From positions 1,674,001-1,738,000 of the forward strand of contig NZ_CP003984.1 in assembly GCF_000738435.1 (NCBI RefSeq): 64,000 nt of DNA, given 5' to 3'. Below, one piece after another: positions 26,972 to 36,835 of the stretch; position 1 is the first letter of the stretch, and each line of letters opens with the position of its first letter. The position numbers were made by a program, and so were the translations under genes. The notes beneath the pieces are model-generated. The model had not been told where the DNA came from. It did not search any database and saw nothing but the letters and a program-made list of their open reading frames with translations. The DNA comes from Planktomarina temperata RCA23 (GTDB lineage: Bacteria; Pseudomonadota; Alphaproteobacteria; Rhodobacterales; Rhodobacteraceae).

Positions 26972-27079
26972 CGCAGAAATTTATGCCGATTTGCTACTAG
27001 AAATTGCTGAAAAACCACTACATACTAACCACTCCGGGGTGTAATTTTGTGTGTCCCCGCAAGAAAAAGGGCTTAAAGA

Positions 27080-27313
27080 ATGGCTTCCGATAAACAAAAC
27101 TTACAAGACGCATTTCTCAATCAAGTGCGCAAAACCAAGGTTCCTGTCACCATCTTTTTGATCAATGGCGTGAAGCTGCAAGGCGTTGTCACATGGTTTG
27201 ACAATTTCTGCGTGCTCTTGCGCCGCGATGGGGCATCGCAATTGGTTTATAAACATGCGATTTCAACCATTATGCCAGCGCAGCCAATTTCTCTTTATGA
27301 CGGTGAAGAATAG
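27080..27313 (+). CDS. hfq: RNA chaperone Hfq
   Basis: A 77-aa Sm-like protein. Sm1 ([20 protein letters not shown]) and the Sm2 core ([12 protein letters not shown]) are complete, and the acidic C-terminal tail is short, as in alphaproteobacteria. The hexamer binds small RNAs and mRNAs. It is 5 nt upstream of hflX, the conserved hfq-hflX pair. A possible client RNA lies at 42275-42350. Confidence 0.97.
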   Translation: MASDKQNLQDAFLNQVRKTKVPVTIFLINGVKLQGVVTWFDNFCVLLRRDGASQLVYKHAISTIMPAQPISLYDGEE

Positions 27314-27318
27314 GCATT

Positions 27319-28623
27319 ATGGGCAATACGCCAGATGCGCATGAGACCCACGCTTGGGTTTTACATCCCGATATAAAAACCGATTATTCCGCGCGCGCTG
27401 CGACGGATGCTTTGGCTGAGGCGGTGTCTTTGGCTCATGCGCTTCCCGGGCTCGAAGTGATGGGAGAAACCATTGTGCGTTTGCCCCGGGCTCATCCGGG
27501 CAAGCTCTTTGGCAAGGGAAAAATCGCTGAACTTGCTGAGTTGTTTAAAGCTGCCGAAGTGGAACTTGTGCTCATAGATGGGCATGTCTCGCCGGTGCAA
27601 CAGCGTAACTTGGAGAAAGATTGGGGCGTCAAAATCCTTGATCGCACCGGCTTAATCCTCGAAATTTTCTCTGATCGTGCGCGCACCCGTGAGGGGGTTT
27701 TGCAGGTGGAAATGGCCGCTTTGAGCTATCAACGTACACGGCTTGTGCGCGCTTGGACCCATTTGGAGCGTCAACGGGGCGGTCTTGGTTTTGTGGGGGG
27801 GCCGGGCGAGACGCAAATTGAGTCCGATCGACGGGCCATTGATATCCAATTGGTGCGGTTGCAAAAACAACTCGACAAGGTGGTGAAAACGCGCGAGCTA
27901 CACCGGTCGGCACGGGCAAAAGTGCCTTATCCAATCGTGGCTCTTGTGGGCTATACCAATGCGGGCAAGTCGACATTGTTCAACTATATGACCGGGGCCA
28001 AGGTCTTGGCCAAAGACATGCTTTTCGCCACTCTTGATCCGACGATGCGCGCGGTGAAACTGCCCAGTGGCATGGATGTGATCTTGTCAGATACTGTGGG
28101 TTTTATCTCTGATCTGCCAACCGAGCTTGTCGCCTCCTTCCGCGCGACTTTGGAAGAGGTAACGGCAGCGCAGCTGGTTGTTCATGTACGCGACATCGCC
28201 CATCCCGAAACTGCAGAGCAGGCGCAGGACGTGAACACGATTCTCGAAACGTTAGGCTTGGATCGCGATGTGCCACGCATTGAGATGTGGAATAAAAGCG
28301 ATATCTTGGACCCAAGCGCCTTGGAGGCGCTGCAAAACGCGGCTGAGCGGTCGGATGATGTCTTCATCACTTCGGCGCTCACCGGCGCAGGCGTGCCTGA
28401 GTTTTTAGATGCCGTGTCAAGGCGGCTGACGCCTGACAAAACCCAATCAGAGCTTGTGCTTGGCTTTGACGAAGGGCGCGCGCGCGCCTGGTTGTTTGAG
28501 CAAGGTTTGGTGCGCGACGAGCAACAAACGCAAGAGGGGTTTTCCCTATCAGTCTCTTGGACAGCACGCCAAAAGAAAGCCTTTAGCGATCAGTTTGGTC
28601 CAAAACTGGTGTCAGGGTCGTAA
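27319..28623 (+). CDS. hflX: Ribosome-associated GTPase HflX
   Basis: A 434-aa GTPase that splits stalled ribosomes. The N-terminal HflX domain carries GKLFGKGKIAELAEL and LIDGHVSPVQQRNLEK, and a glycine-rich linker QRGGLGFVGGPGETQIE leads to the G domain with GYTNAGKST (G1), DTVGFI (G3) and NKSD (G4). Its last 41 bp overlap the 3' end of the convergent penicillin-acylase-like gene. Confidence 0.96.
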   Translation: MGNTPDAHETHAWVLHPDIKTDYSARAATDALAEAVSLAHALPGLEVMGETIVRLPRAHPGKLFGKGKIAELAELFKAAEVELVLIDGHVSPVQQRNLEKDWGVKILDRTGLILEIFSDRARTREGVLQVEMAALSYQRTRLVRAWTHLERQRGGLGFVGGPGETQIESDRRAIDIQLVRLQKQLDKVVKTRELHRSARAKVPYPIVALVGYTNAGKSTLFNYMTGAKVLAKDMLFATLDPTMRAVKLPSGMDVILSDTVGFISDLPTELVASFRATLEEVTAAQLVVHVRDIAHPETAEQAQDVNTILETLGLDRDVPRIEMWNKSDILDPSALEALQNAAERSDDVFITSALTGAGVPEFLDAVSRRLTPDKTQSELVLGFDEGRARAWLFEQGLVRDEQQTQEGFSLSVSWTARQKKAFSDQFGPKLVSGS

Positions 28624-31060
28624 GGCCAGTTGCACCCGCTCGGGCCAAAGTTTCATCCAATGTCATGGGCACATATTCGCCCCGGCGCCATAATTTGCTG
28701 AGATTGTCGTAATGCCGCGACAAGGGATGCCCACTTTGCCCGGTCGAAATGATAAAAACAGAACTGTCAGGATCGGCAAAATCATAGACCCCACGATAGG
28801 CGCCTGCATGGGCGTTTAGATAGGGGTTCGGCCCTGTGCCGATGGTCTTGCCGCGTTGGAGCGTATGGTCTCCTCCGGAGGTGGATTGCCGAATGTTTAC
28901 GAACCACCTCAAGATCGGAATATCGCCCAAAACCGGATGATCATGGGTGGCTTGATGCGCCTCTCCCCAGCGCAGAGCGGTGATTTCGCTGCCATAGGTT
29001 TCGACCAGTTCGGCGAGGGCATCATCCAGAGCCAAACGAGACATCTCAGAGCAGCTCTCCATTCTGCGCGACTGCACCACGTCACACCAAATGCTGGCGC
29101 CTGACACATCGCGAAACACCCGCTCAATGAAGAGCGGCTCGACATGGGTGAAGGCCTCATGCAACGGTCCAAGCTCATCCACTATGAGACGCTTCTGCAA
29201 GGCTCTGAGCCAGGCCGCATAGATCAATGGCTCTGGCAGGTGTTCATTCATCTCACCATTCCAATTGGCCAAAAGATCCAAGGCTGTTTGGCGTCTTCCG
29301 GCCGTGCTGTCTTCGGCCACGGCTTCTGATTGAAACCAAAGCTCTGCGCCGATCAGCGGCAAAATTGTGCGCGCGGCAGGCGACACGCTGTCCAATTGCG
29401 CTTCGATAAAACTGTCGCGGGTGTGGGCCTCTCGGGTTTGGAGCAGGCGCGTCATCCGTTGAACCCTCTGACTGTCGCCCCAATCATAGCTGATATGTTC
29501 GGGAAAGCTGCGATCGGTGTATTTATTGTTAGTGTGTCCCAAAATACCACTGGCGGGGTTTAGAAAAACCGGATTTACCGAGGGATCAAGAACGCCTTGC
29601 CACCGGTTTTGTGCCAGCCAGCCGGCGCTTGGCAGGCGCCCTTTGGATTGGTGGCGCGGATCGCGTTTGGGTAGGGCGCCGATGGTGCGCATGGCAATCT
29701 GTTTGGAATCGGCTAGCGTGAGTATCTGACTGGGCGCCACGAAACTGCGGGAGGCCTGCAAGCCTTCCTGCACCGACTGCGCGGCCATCAGATCAAAACC
29801 GGCCTCAACGGATGTGTCCTGGCTCGATAGAAGCGTCCAAGCCACCGACGTGACATGACCGGCCGGGGTCACAGCGCCTAGGTTCGCATGGCTGCCGGGC
29901 AAAACCGGGCCGTTATCCGTCCAAAACATCTCCAACGTCACGGGTGATTTGTCTTTGATCCGAACAATGCTTTGCTTTTTGATAAAGGGTTTGTAGCCCT
30001 CCGGTGTTTGATATTCGCTTGACTCCAGTGGATTTAGCTTTTCGATGTAAATATCTGTATCATCGAGGTTTGAGCTGGTTAAGCCCCAGCCAAGCTTTGC
30101 AGAGCGTCCCACCAAAACCAGCGGAAGGCCGGGAATGGTGCCACCAATGACGCCGCCGGTGGAGAGCTCGAGACGCGCCAGATACCAAATTGAGGGGGCG
30201 GTGAGTTCGAGATGCGGATCATTGGCCAGAAGCGTGCCGCGGGTGGCACTGCGCCCGGGCAAGGCGGCCCATGCATTCGAAGCCCCCGAAAGGGCTATAG
30301 ATTTGAACGGGGAGAGGGCTGAGCGCGGCGCTTCAGCTGTGGCTCTATTGGGTGGGATCTCTGGGAATAGGCGCGTGAAATCGATGATTTCCGCTTGGTT
30401 ATTGCCCGGCATATCGGGCAGTAAATCCTTGATCCGATCATCATCTAGAATGAGAGACGCCCGCGCGCGCAGCACTTCTTGTTGTAAATGACTGGAGAGC
30501 TGAATCCCCATAAGTTTGATGATCGCCAGGCTGTCGGCGGCGGTCCACGGGGATATCGCGTTGGAAAATAGGAAAAACTCCGGCGCGCCCCGCCCGAGTG
30601 CACCGTTGTTTATCTCAAGGAGCCGGGCATTCACCCCAAGCGCATAGGCATCCAGTTTGGCAAGCGTGTCGGGGCGAAGGGCCGACAGCGATTGCCGGGC
30701 GGCACTATAGATCGCCAAGCGGCGCACCGTCATATCAATAGGCAGGGTGGCCTCGCCAAAAAGCTCCGAGAGCCGCCCCTGCGCCGTACGACGCAGCATT
30801 GTCATTTGCCACAGACGATCCTGGGCATGGGCATAGCCGAGGGCAAACAGTGTATCGTGATCATTTTTGCCGAAAATATGCGGCACATTGGCTGTATCGC
30901 GAACAATTTCCACCGGAGCTATCAGCTGCTCAAATTGTACGGTCTTTGTGTAGTCCGGCAGGGAGCGGGACAGAACATACCAGCTGAAAGCAAAAAACAG
31001 GGCGCCAATGACAGCCAGGCTGAGAATGAGACGCATGAGCCATACAAAAATGCGATCCAT
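28583..31060 (-). CDS. Penicillin acylase family protein
   Basis: An 825-aa N-terminal nucleophile hydrolase precursor. An N-terminal membrane anchor (residues 8-30) precedes the alpha chain with VRDTANVPHIFG and GYAHAQDRLWQM. The likely autocleavage site is at SGASNAWAALPG, where the Ser becomes the N-terminal nucleophile of the beta chain; LANDPHL and LPLVLVGRSAKLGWGLT follow. Homologues hydrolyse acylated beta-lactams or acyl-homoserine lactones. The real substrate is unknown, and quorum quenching is one option. Located in the periplasm or anchored to the inner membrane. Confidence 0.93.
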   Translation of the reverse strand: MDRIFVWLMRLILSLAVIGALFFAFSWYVLSRSLPDYTKTVQFEQLIAPVEIVRDTANVPHIFGKNDHDTLFALGYAHAQDRLWQMTMLRRTAQGRLSELFGEATLPIDMTVRRLAIYSAARQSLSALRPDTLAKLDAYALGVNARLLEINNGALGRGAPEFFLFSNAISPWTAADSLAIIKLMGIQLSSHLQQEVLRARASLILDDDRIKDLLPDMPGNNQAEIIDFTRLFPEIPPNRATAEAPRSALSPFKSIALSGASNAWAALPGRSATRGTLLANDPHLELTAPSIWYLARLELSTGGVIGGTIPGLPLVLVGRSAKLGWGLTSSNLDDTDIYIEKLNPLESSEYQTPEGYKPFIKKQSIVRIKDKSPVTLEMFWTDNGPVLPGSHANLGAVTPAGHVTSVAWTLLSSQDTSVEAGFDLMAAQSVQEGLQASRSFVAPSQILTLADSKQIAMRTIGALPKRDPRHQSKGRLPSAGWLAQNRWQGVLDPSVNPVFLNPASGILGHTNNKYTDRSFPEHISYDWGDSQRVQRMTRLLQTREAHTRDSFIEAQLDSVSPAARTILPLIGAELWFQSEAVAEDSTAGRRQTALDLLANWNGEMNEHLPEPLIYAAWLRALQKRLIVDELGPLHEAFTHVEPLFIERVFRDVSGASIWCDVVQSRRMESCSEMSRLALDDALAELVETYGSEITALRWGEAHQATHDHPVLGDIPILRWFVNIRQSTSGGDHTLQRGKTIGTGPNPYLNAHAGAYRGVYDFADPDSSVFIISTGQSGHPLSRHYDNLSKLWRRGEYVPMTLDETLARAGATGLTTLTPVLDQTDR

Positions 31061-31129
31061 AGGGTACTTTCACTGGCAGCGCGGAAAATTGCCCTGCATT
31101 TTGGCTTTTATTTAATTATAATCAGTTTC

Positions 31130-31687
31130 TTACGGGATAATCCTTGTGTACTTTATTCCTTCAACCGTGGCGCCGAGGCGCAGGCCGGCCTGTGCGAAGA
31201 CCACGGCAATGACCGGATTAAGCGTGGTGGTGGTGTCGGCGGCGAAGGAGTCGCCGTGATCGCGATAAGCATATTCAACATTTGCGCCAGCCACCCAGCC
31301 CGGTGAAGCTCTAAACCCGGCCAATGCGTCATCGGTCATGAAAAATAGCACATGTGAATATTGCTGCGCACCAAGTTGCAACCCGGCGCTCGCCCCGGCC
31401 GCGGAATAGTAATCGACATTGGAATCACCAACCCGCAGCGCGCCACGCCCAAAACTGCCGCCCAGGCCGAAACCTGCTTCGGTAATCAAAGGCATGACCA
31501 ACATGCCGCTGGCGTTCTCGGCCAATTGTTGGGTGCCGGGGTAACTGTCAAACATGACCTGTAACGTTGACTCAACAGCCGCATCAATTTGCGGTGCCTT
31601 ATTAGAACCAATCGCATTTGAACAGGCCGCTGTGCCGCCAAGGGCGAGAAGGCCAAGTGAAAAATTTCGTCGTGTTGTCTGTGTCAT
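31130..31687 (-). CDS. SYLF-domain lipoprotein
   Basis: A 185-aa protein with a lipoprotein leader: RRNFSLGLLALGGTAAC puts the lipidated Cys at position 22, and RRNF gives a weak twin-arginine look. The rest (residues 60-185) is a SYLF/YSC84-type lipid-binding domain, with GMLVMPLITEAGFGLGGSFG and GLQLGAQQYSHVLFFM. The family is thought to bind phosphoinositides in eukaryotes; the bacterial role is unknown. GGAG precedes the ATG. It lies between hemB and the acylase gene on the same strand. Confidence 0.9.
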   Translation of the reverse strand: MTQTTRRNFSLGLLALGGTAACSNAIGSNKAPQIDAAVESTLQVMFDSYPGTQQLAENASGMLVMPLITEAGFGLGGSFGRGALRVGDSNVDYYSAAGASAGLQLGAQQYSHVLFFMTDDALAGFRASPGWVAGANVEYAYRDHGDSFAADTTTTLNPVIAVVFAQAGLRLGATVEGIKYTRIIP

Positions 31688-31774
31688 AGATGCTCCGCCT
31701 TTTTCTGTCCGATTTATCGGATCTTCGATAAATTTTATATCATTTCCTGATGCCTGTCACTAGCGCGCCCAGGT

Positions 31775-32785
31775 TCAATGCGCGCCGTTTAAGATTTCGG
31801 CGACCTCTGGCGCAAAATAGCTCAAAACCCCGTCACATCCGGCCCGCTTAAAGGCCATGAGGCTCTCGAGCATGACCCGGCGCCCGTCAAGCCAGCCATT
31901 TTGCGCCGCCGCTTGCAGCATCGCATACTCTCCAGACACCTGATAGGCGAATGTTGGCACGCCAAATTCGCTCTTCGCCCGATGGCAAATGTCCAAATAG
32001 GGCATGCCGGGTTTGACCATGACCATATCTGCCCCTTCAGACAAATCCCGCGCGATCATCCGCAGGGCTTCGTCGCTGTTTGCCGGATCTATTTGATAGG
32101 TATTTTTGTCGCCGGTGAGCGCACCCGTGGCCCCAACGGCATCGCGGAATGGCCCATAAAATGCGGAAGAAAACTTGGCAGAATAGCTCAATATGCTGAC
32201 GTTGTGGAAGGAGTTTTGCTCCAACATGGTCCGCAAAGCACCAATGCGCCCATCCATCATATCAGACGGTCCAAGAATATCGGCTCCCGATTGAGCCTGT
32301 GCCTGGCCCATTTTGACCAGAGCGGCCACGGTTTCGTCGTTAATGATCTCACCGTCCCGCACGATGCCATCGTGGCCGTTGATGTTATAAGGATCTAGCG
32401 CAATATCTGTCATGACCATGACGTCAGGAACGGCATCTTTGATCGCTCGAATGGCCCGATTGGACAGGTTGTCAGGATTCCAAGCCTCTTTGCAATCTTC
32501 GGTTTTTAATGCCGGGTCGGTATATGGAAAAATGCAGATTGCAGGAATGCCGAGCTTATGGGCCGTCGCCGCCAAAGCGGGCAACCGATCAACCGTGTGG
32601 CGACTGACACCCGGCATTGAGCTCACGGGTTCGTGGCTATCCTCTCCCGCCATGACAAAGATGGGCCAAATCAGATCAGCGGGGCTGAGATGTGTTTCGC
32701 GCACCATCGCCCGCAGTGCAGGATAGGCCCGCAGCCGCCGAGGACGCAGGGCAGGAAAGGGGGCTTGGGTTTGAAAACGCGCCAT
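31775..32785 (-). CDS. hemB: Delta-aminolevulinic acid dehydratase (porphobilinogen synthase)
   Basis: A 336-aa TIM-barrel enzyme that condenses two aminolevulinate molecules in haem and bacteriochlorophyll synthesis. The active-site lysines are in SYSAKFSSAFYGPFRDA and MVKPGMPYLD. LDPYNINGHDG carries Asp and Asn in place of zinc-binding cysteines, which fits the magnesium-dependent bacterial type. LSPADLIWPIFV near the N-terminus is typical. GAGG lies upstream of the ATG. Confidence 0.96.
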   Translation of the reverse strand: MARFQTQAPFPALRPRRLRAYPALRAMVRETHLSPADLIWPIFVMAGEDSHEPVSSMPGVSRHTVDRLPALAATAHKLGIPAICIFPYTDPALKTEDCKEAWNPDNLSNRAIRAIKDAVPDVMVMTDIALDPYNINGHDGIVRDGEIINDETVAALVKMGQAQAQSGADILGPSDMMDGRIGALRTMLEQNSFHNVSILSYSAKFSSAFYGPFRDAVGATGALTGDKNTYQIDPANSDEALRMIARDLSEGADMVMVKPGMPYLDICHRAKSEFGVPTFAYQVSGEYAMLQAAAQNGWLDGRRVMLESLMAFKRAGCDGVLSYFAPEVAEILNGAH

Positions 32786-32882
32786 GACTGGAACCTCATT
32801 TACATAGATAGTTTGGGTTTTCTTCTGATCGGCTTAGGTGTAGCAGAGAAAAAATGCAAATTCCAAATTCAAGTGACCCTTA

Positions 32883-33368
32883 ATGAGCCTCATTGATCTT
32901 CTTTCATGGGATGCCTTTGGCAGCGGATGGTTTTGGTCTCTTATTGTGTTGCAATGGTTTTGGCATGGCGCTCAAGTCCTCGGAGTGCCTGTTGATTGCC
33001 TTCAATCCAAAGACAGGGGGCAGCTTTTTACCATCGTAAAGTGGCGCGCCCAACGCAGGGTTGATACAGCCCATCAAGCGCCGCTCGCTGTTGTGGTCGC
33101 CCTGTCGTTTTTGGTATCGGTGCTCTTCATATTGGGGTTTATCTACCAGATCGAACTCTGTGCCGCCGCCAGTCTTTTGATCCTCCCAGAATTGGTGATT
33201 TTCCGATTGGGTTATCGCACGGCGCAGACCATATGCGCCGATCATCAGGAGTTTGAGCCAGTGATCAAAGATTTGAAAAAACTGCATCTAAAGATCTATG
33301 CCACAGGCGCCGCGGCTATTTTCTGCGCCGGGGTATTTGGCTACGGGTTCGAGGTCTTGACACAATGA
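32883..33368 (+). CDS. Conserved Rhodobacterales membrane protein upstream of mfd
   Basis: A 161-aa protein with about three to four hydrophobic segments (SGWFWSLIVLQWFWHGAQVLGVP, LAVVVALSFLVSVLFILGFIY, LCAAASLLILPELVIF, ATGAAAIFCAGVFGYGF). The WFW...WHGAQVLGVPxD block resembles a family often labelled component of SufBCD complex in Rhodobacterales and found beside mfd. That label has no clear functional basis. It ends 26 nt before mfd, so the two may share a transcript. The start has only a weak ribosome binding site. Confidence 0.7.
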   Translation: MSLIDLLSWDAFGSGWFWSLIVLQWFWHGAQVLGVPVDCLQSKDRGQLFTIVKWRAQRRVDTAHQAPLAVVVALSFLVSVLFILGFIYQIELCAAASLLILPELVIFRLGYRTAQTICADHQEFEPVIKDLKKLHLKIYATGAAAIFCAGVFGYGFEVLTQ

Positions 33369-33394
33369 TAAGACAAAAGGTTTGACGGGCTGAT

Positions 33395-36300
33395 ATGACA
33401 TCCAACCACATCTTGATGAGCGGCGCCCCGGAGGGCTTTGACGCGACCATTGTGAACAAAGAAGCGCAGCAGGGCGGGGTGATCCATGTCGCGCGCGATG
33501 CAAATCGTCTACAGGCGATGCGGGCGGCTTTGGAATTTTTTGCCCCTGAGCTGCCCGTCTTTCATTTTCCCGCTTGGGACTGTCTGCCCTTTGACCGCGT
33601 ATCGCCGAATGCGGATATCAGTGCCCAGCGCATGTCGAGCCTGGCCAGTTTTCTCGCGCAGATGCCAAAATCCTATGTTGTCTTAACCACGCTTTCGGCT
33701 GCCAGCCAGCGCGTGCCGGCGCGCGCGACTGTTGGATCCGCCGTCTTTCGCGCCTCGGTTCAGAGCCGCGTGGATGAACAAGCCTTGCGGGCTTTTCTGG
33801 TGCGCATGGGATTCACGCAAACGCCAACAGTTATGGAGCCGGGCGATTATTCAATTCGGGGGGGCATTATCGACATTTTCCCGCCTGGCCTTTCCGAGCC
33901 AATCCGTCTGGATTTTTTCGGCGATACGCTTGACGGCATTCGCCAATTTGATCCGGCAACGCAGCGCACAGTGAAATCGCTTGAGAAGGTTGAATTGTCC
34001 CCCGTGTCCGAAGTGATCCTAGACGAGGCCTCGATCCGGCGATTTCGACAAAACTACCGCATTGAGTTTGGGGCCGCAGGCACAGATGATCCGCTCTATG
34101 AGGCCATATCCGCAGGACGAAAACATCAAGGGGTGGAGCATTGGCTGCCGTTCTTTCACGAAGAAATGGACACGCTGTTTGACTACTTGCCCGATGCGAC
34201 GGTTATTGTGGATGATCAATCGACCCCAGCGCGCTTGGCCCGCTGGGACGCCATTGCTGATCAATATGACGCGCGCAAAACCGCATTCACGCAAAAGGGG
34301 CGTTTAGATACGGTCTACAAACCCGCGCCACCAGAATTGCTCTATCTCAATGATGCCGCCTGGCAGGAGGCCTTGGCAGGGCGGCGGCAGGTTGCCCTAT
34401 CGGTTTTGCCACAACCGACGGGGTTGAATGTCCTGGATGCGGGCGCGCGGCTTGGCCGCAATTTTGCGCCTGAGCGTCAGAACGAGGCCCTGAGCCTCTT
34501 TGGTGCGGTCTCTGACCATATTAAGAACAAGCGCGCCGCCAAGCCTGTGGTGATTACCTCCTACTCGACGGGCGCCAGAGAGCGCCTGTCGGGCCTGTTG
34601 CAAGATGAGGGGCATGGGGAGCTGATTGAGATCAGCAATATAACAGGCCTGCGCGGCGCAGGCACATATCTGGCGGTCTCCCCGCTGGAACATGGCTTTG
34701 AAACCGATGATCTCCTGGTGATCTCCGAGCAGGATATTTTGGGTGATCGTTTGGTGCGCAGCACGAAAAGGCGCAAACGGGCCGATAATTTCCTCACCGA
34801 AACTCAAAGTTTGAGCCCGGGCGATTTGGTGGTGCATGTGGATCACGGGGTGGGACGGTTCAAAGCTCTGGAGATTATCAGTGCAGCGGGTGCCGATCAT
34901 GAATGCCTGCTGCTCGAATATGCCGAAAACTCCAAACTCTATTTGCCGGTGGAAAACATAGAGCTTTTGTCACGCTATGGCCATGACGAAGGCCTTTTGG
35001 ATCGTTTGGGCGGCGGCGCGTGGCAAGCAAAGAAAGCGCGCCTCAAAGAACGCATCCGTGAAATGGCAGAAAAGCTCATTCGTGTGGCAGCGGAACGTGC
35101 GTTGCGCAAAGCGCCGCTGGTCGATCCACCTTTGGGCATGTGGGACAGTTTTTGTGCACGTTTTCCGTATCAAGAAACCGACGATCAATTGAGCGCCATT
35201 TCTGATGTGATAGAAGATCTCGGCACCGGCCGCCCGATGGATCGGTTAATCTGTGGCGATGTTGGGTTTGGCAAAACTGAAGTTGCGATGCGGGCGGCAT
35301 TTGTGGCGGCCTGTAGTGGTTTGCAAGTGGCCGTGGTCGCACCGACGACGCTTCTTGCGCGTCAACACGCGAAAAGCTTTGCTGAGAGGTTTCGCGGCTT
35401 TCCGCTCGAGATCCGGCAACTGTCGCGTTTTGTCTCGGCCAAAGCGGCCAATGAAACCCGAGACGGGCTGGCCCGCGGCACGGTCGATATTGTGATCGGA
35501 ACCCATGCGGTGCTCGCAGATCAGGTTCGTTTCAAAAACCTTGGGCTCTTGGTCATTGACGAGGAACAACGCTTCGGCGTGGGGCATAAGGAAAAGCTCA
35601 AACAATTGCGCTCTGACGTGCATGTGCTCACTCTGACGGCCACACCTATCCCAAGGACCTTGCAATTGTCTTTGACCGGTGTTCGAGACCTATCCATCAT
35701 TGGCACACCGCCCATCGATCGTCTGGCCATTCGAACCTATGTCAGCGAGTTTGACACCATCACCCTGAGAGAGGCGCTCTTGCGCGAGCATTATCGCGGC
35801 GGGCAAAGCTTTTTTGTGGTGCCGCGCATTCAAGATATCCCCGACATGGAGGCATTTTTGCGCGAGCATGTGCCGGAAGTTTCAGTCGTTGTGGGTCATG
35901 GGCAGATGCCGGCGGGCGAATTAGATGATAAGATGAATGCATTTTACGACGGCAAATATGATGTGCTTTTGGCCACAACCATCGTGGAATCTGGTCTCGA
36001 TATTCCCACGGCCAATACGATGATTATTTACCGTGCGGATATGTTTGGCCTGTCGCAGCTCTATCAAATCCGTGGCCGGGTCGGGCGCTCCAAAACACGC
36101 GCCTTTGCCTATATGACCACCAAACCGCGTGCCAAACTCACGCCCACCGCGGAAAAACGCCTGCGAGTCTTGGGCTCACTGGATTCTTTGGGGGCGGGGT
36201 TCACTCTTGCCAGCCAAGATTTGGACATTCGCGGCGCCGGCAATCTTTTAGGCGAAGAGCAATCAGGTCAAATGCGGGACGTGGGCTATGAACTCTATCA

Positions 36301-36835
36301 GCAAATGCTGGAAGACGCGATTGCCAAGATCAGGTCGGGCGAGACCGAAGCCAATTTGGATAATGACCAATGGGCGCCGCAAATAAACCTTGGGGTGTCC
36401 GTCCTGATCCCTGCGGCCTATGTGCCGGATCTGGATGTGCGCTTGGGCTTGTATCGTCGGTTGTCGTCTCTTGCGACAAAAGTTGAGCTGGAAGGCTTCG
36501 CAGCCGAGCTGATCGACCGGTTTGGGCCTCTGCCCAAAGAGGTCAATACGTTGATGCTCATCGTGCGCATAAAAGCCATGTGCCGCAAAGCCGGGATCGC
36601 CAAACTGGACGGCGGGCCAAAAGGGGCGACCATCCAGTTTCACAATGATAAATTTGCCTCGCCCGGCGGTTTGGTGGCTTTCTTGGAAGATCAACGCGGT
36701 CTTGCAAAAATCCGTGACAACAAGGTTGTTGTACGCCGAGATTGGGCCCGTACATCCGACAAAATCAAAGGCGCCTTCGCCATTGCCAAGGATCTTGCCA
36801 CGCTTGTGGCCGCAGAAGCGAAACGCAAAGCCTAG
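33395..36835 (+). CDS. mfd: Transcription-repair coupling factor
   Basis: A 1146-aa DNA translocase that removes stalled RNA polymerase and recruits UvrA. The N-terminal UvrB-like part (FPAWDCLPFDRVSPN, GIIDIFPPG) is followed by the RNA polymerase interaction domain (LSPGDLVVHVDHGVGRF near residue 470). The motor has Walker A GDVGFGKTEVA, the DEEQ box (VIDEEQRFGV) and the ATPTPRT-like motif TLTATPIPRTLQ. The C-terminal TRCF domain (LGVSVLIPAAYVPD onward) is complete. The last 4 bp overlap the convergent DsbA-like gene. Confidence 0.97.
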   Translation: MTSNHILMSGAPEGFDATIVNKEAQQGGVIHVARDANRLQAMRAALEFFAPELPVFHFPAWDCLPFDRVSPNADISAQRMSSLASFLAQMPKSYVVLTTLSAASQRVPARATVGSAVFRASVQSRVDEQALRAFLVRMGFTQTPTVMEPGDYSIRGGIIDIFPPGLSEPIRLDFFGDTLDGIRQFDPATQRTVKSLEKVELSPVSEVILDEASIRRFRQNYRIEFGAAGTDDPLYEAISAGRKHQGVEHWLPFFHEEMDTLFDYLPDATVIVDDQSTPARLARWDAIADQYDARKTAFTQKGRLDTVYKPAPPELLYLNDAAWQEALAGRRQVALSVLPQPTGLNVLDAGARLGRNFAPERQNEALSLFGAVSDHIKNKRAAKPVVITSYSTGARERLSGLLQDEGHGELIEISNITGLRGAGTYLAVSPLEHGFETDDLLVISEQDILGDRLVRSTKRRKRADNFLTETQSLSPGDLVVHVDHGVGRFKALEIISAAGADHECLLLEYAENSKLYLPVENIELLSRYGHDEGLLDRLGGGAWQAKKARLKERIREMAEKLIRVAAERALRKAPLVDPPLGMWDSFCARFPYQETDDQLSAISDVIEDLGTGRPMDRLICGDVGFGKTEVAMRAAFVAACSGLQVAVVAPTTLLARQHAKSFAERFRGFPLEIRQLSRFVSAKAANETRDGLARGTVDIVIGTHAVLADQVRFKNLGLLVIDEEQRFGVGHKEKLKQLRSDVHVLTLTATPIPRTLQLSLTGVRDLSIIGTPPIDRLAIRTYVSEFDTITLREALLREHYRGGQSFFVVPRIQDIPDMEAFLREHVPEVSVVVGHGQMPAGELDDKMNAFYDGKYDVLLATTIVESGLDIPTANTMIIYRADMFGLSQLYQIRGRVGRSKTRAFAYMTTKPRAKLTPTAEKRLRVLGSLDSLGAGFTLASQDLDIRGAGNLLGEEQSGQMRDVGYELYQQMLEDAIAKIRSGETEANLDNDQWAPQINLGVSVLIPAAYVPDLDVRLGLYRRLSSLATKVELEGFAAELIDRFGPLPKEVNTLMLIVRIKAMCRKAGIAKLDGGPKGATIQFHNDKFASPGGLVAFLEDQRGLAKIRDNKVVVRRDWARTSDKIKGAFAIAKDLATLVAAEAKRKA

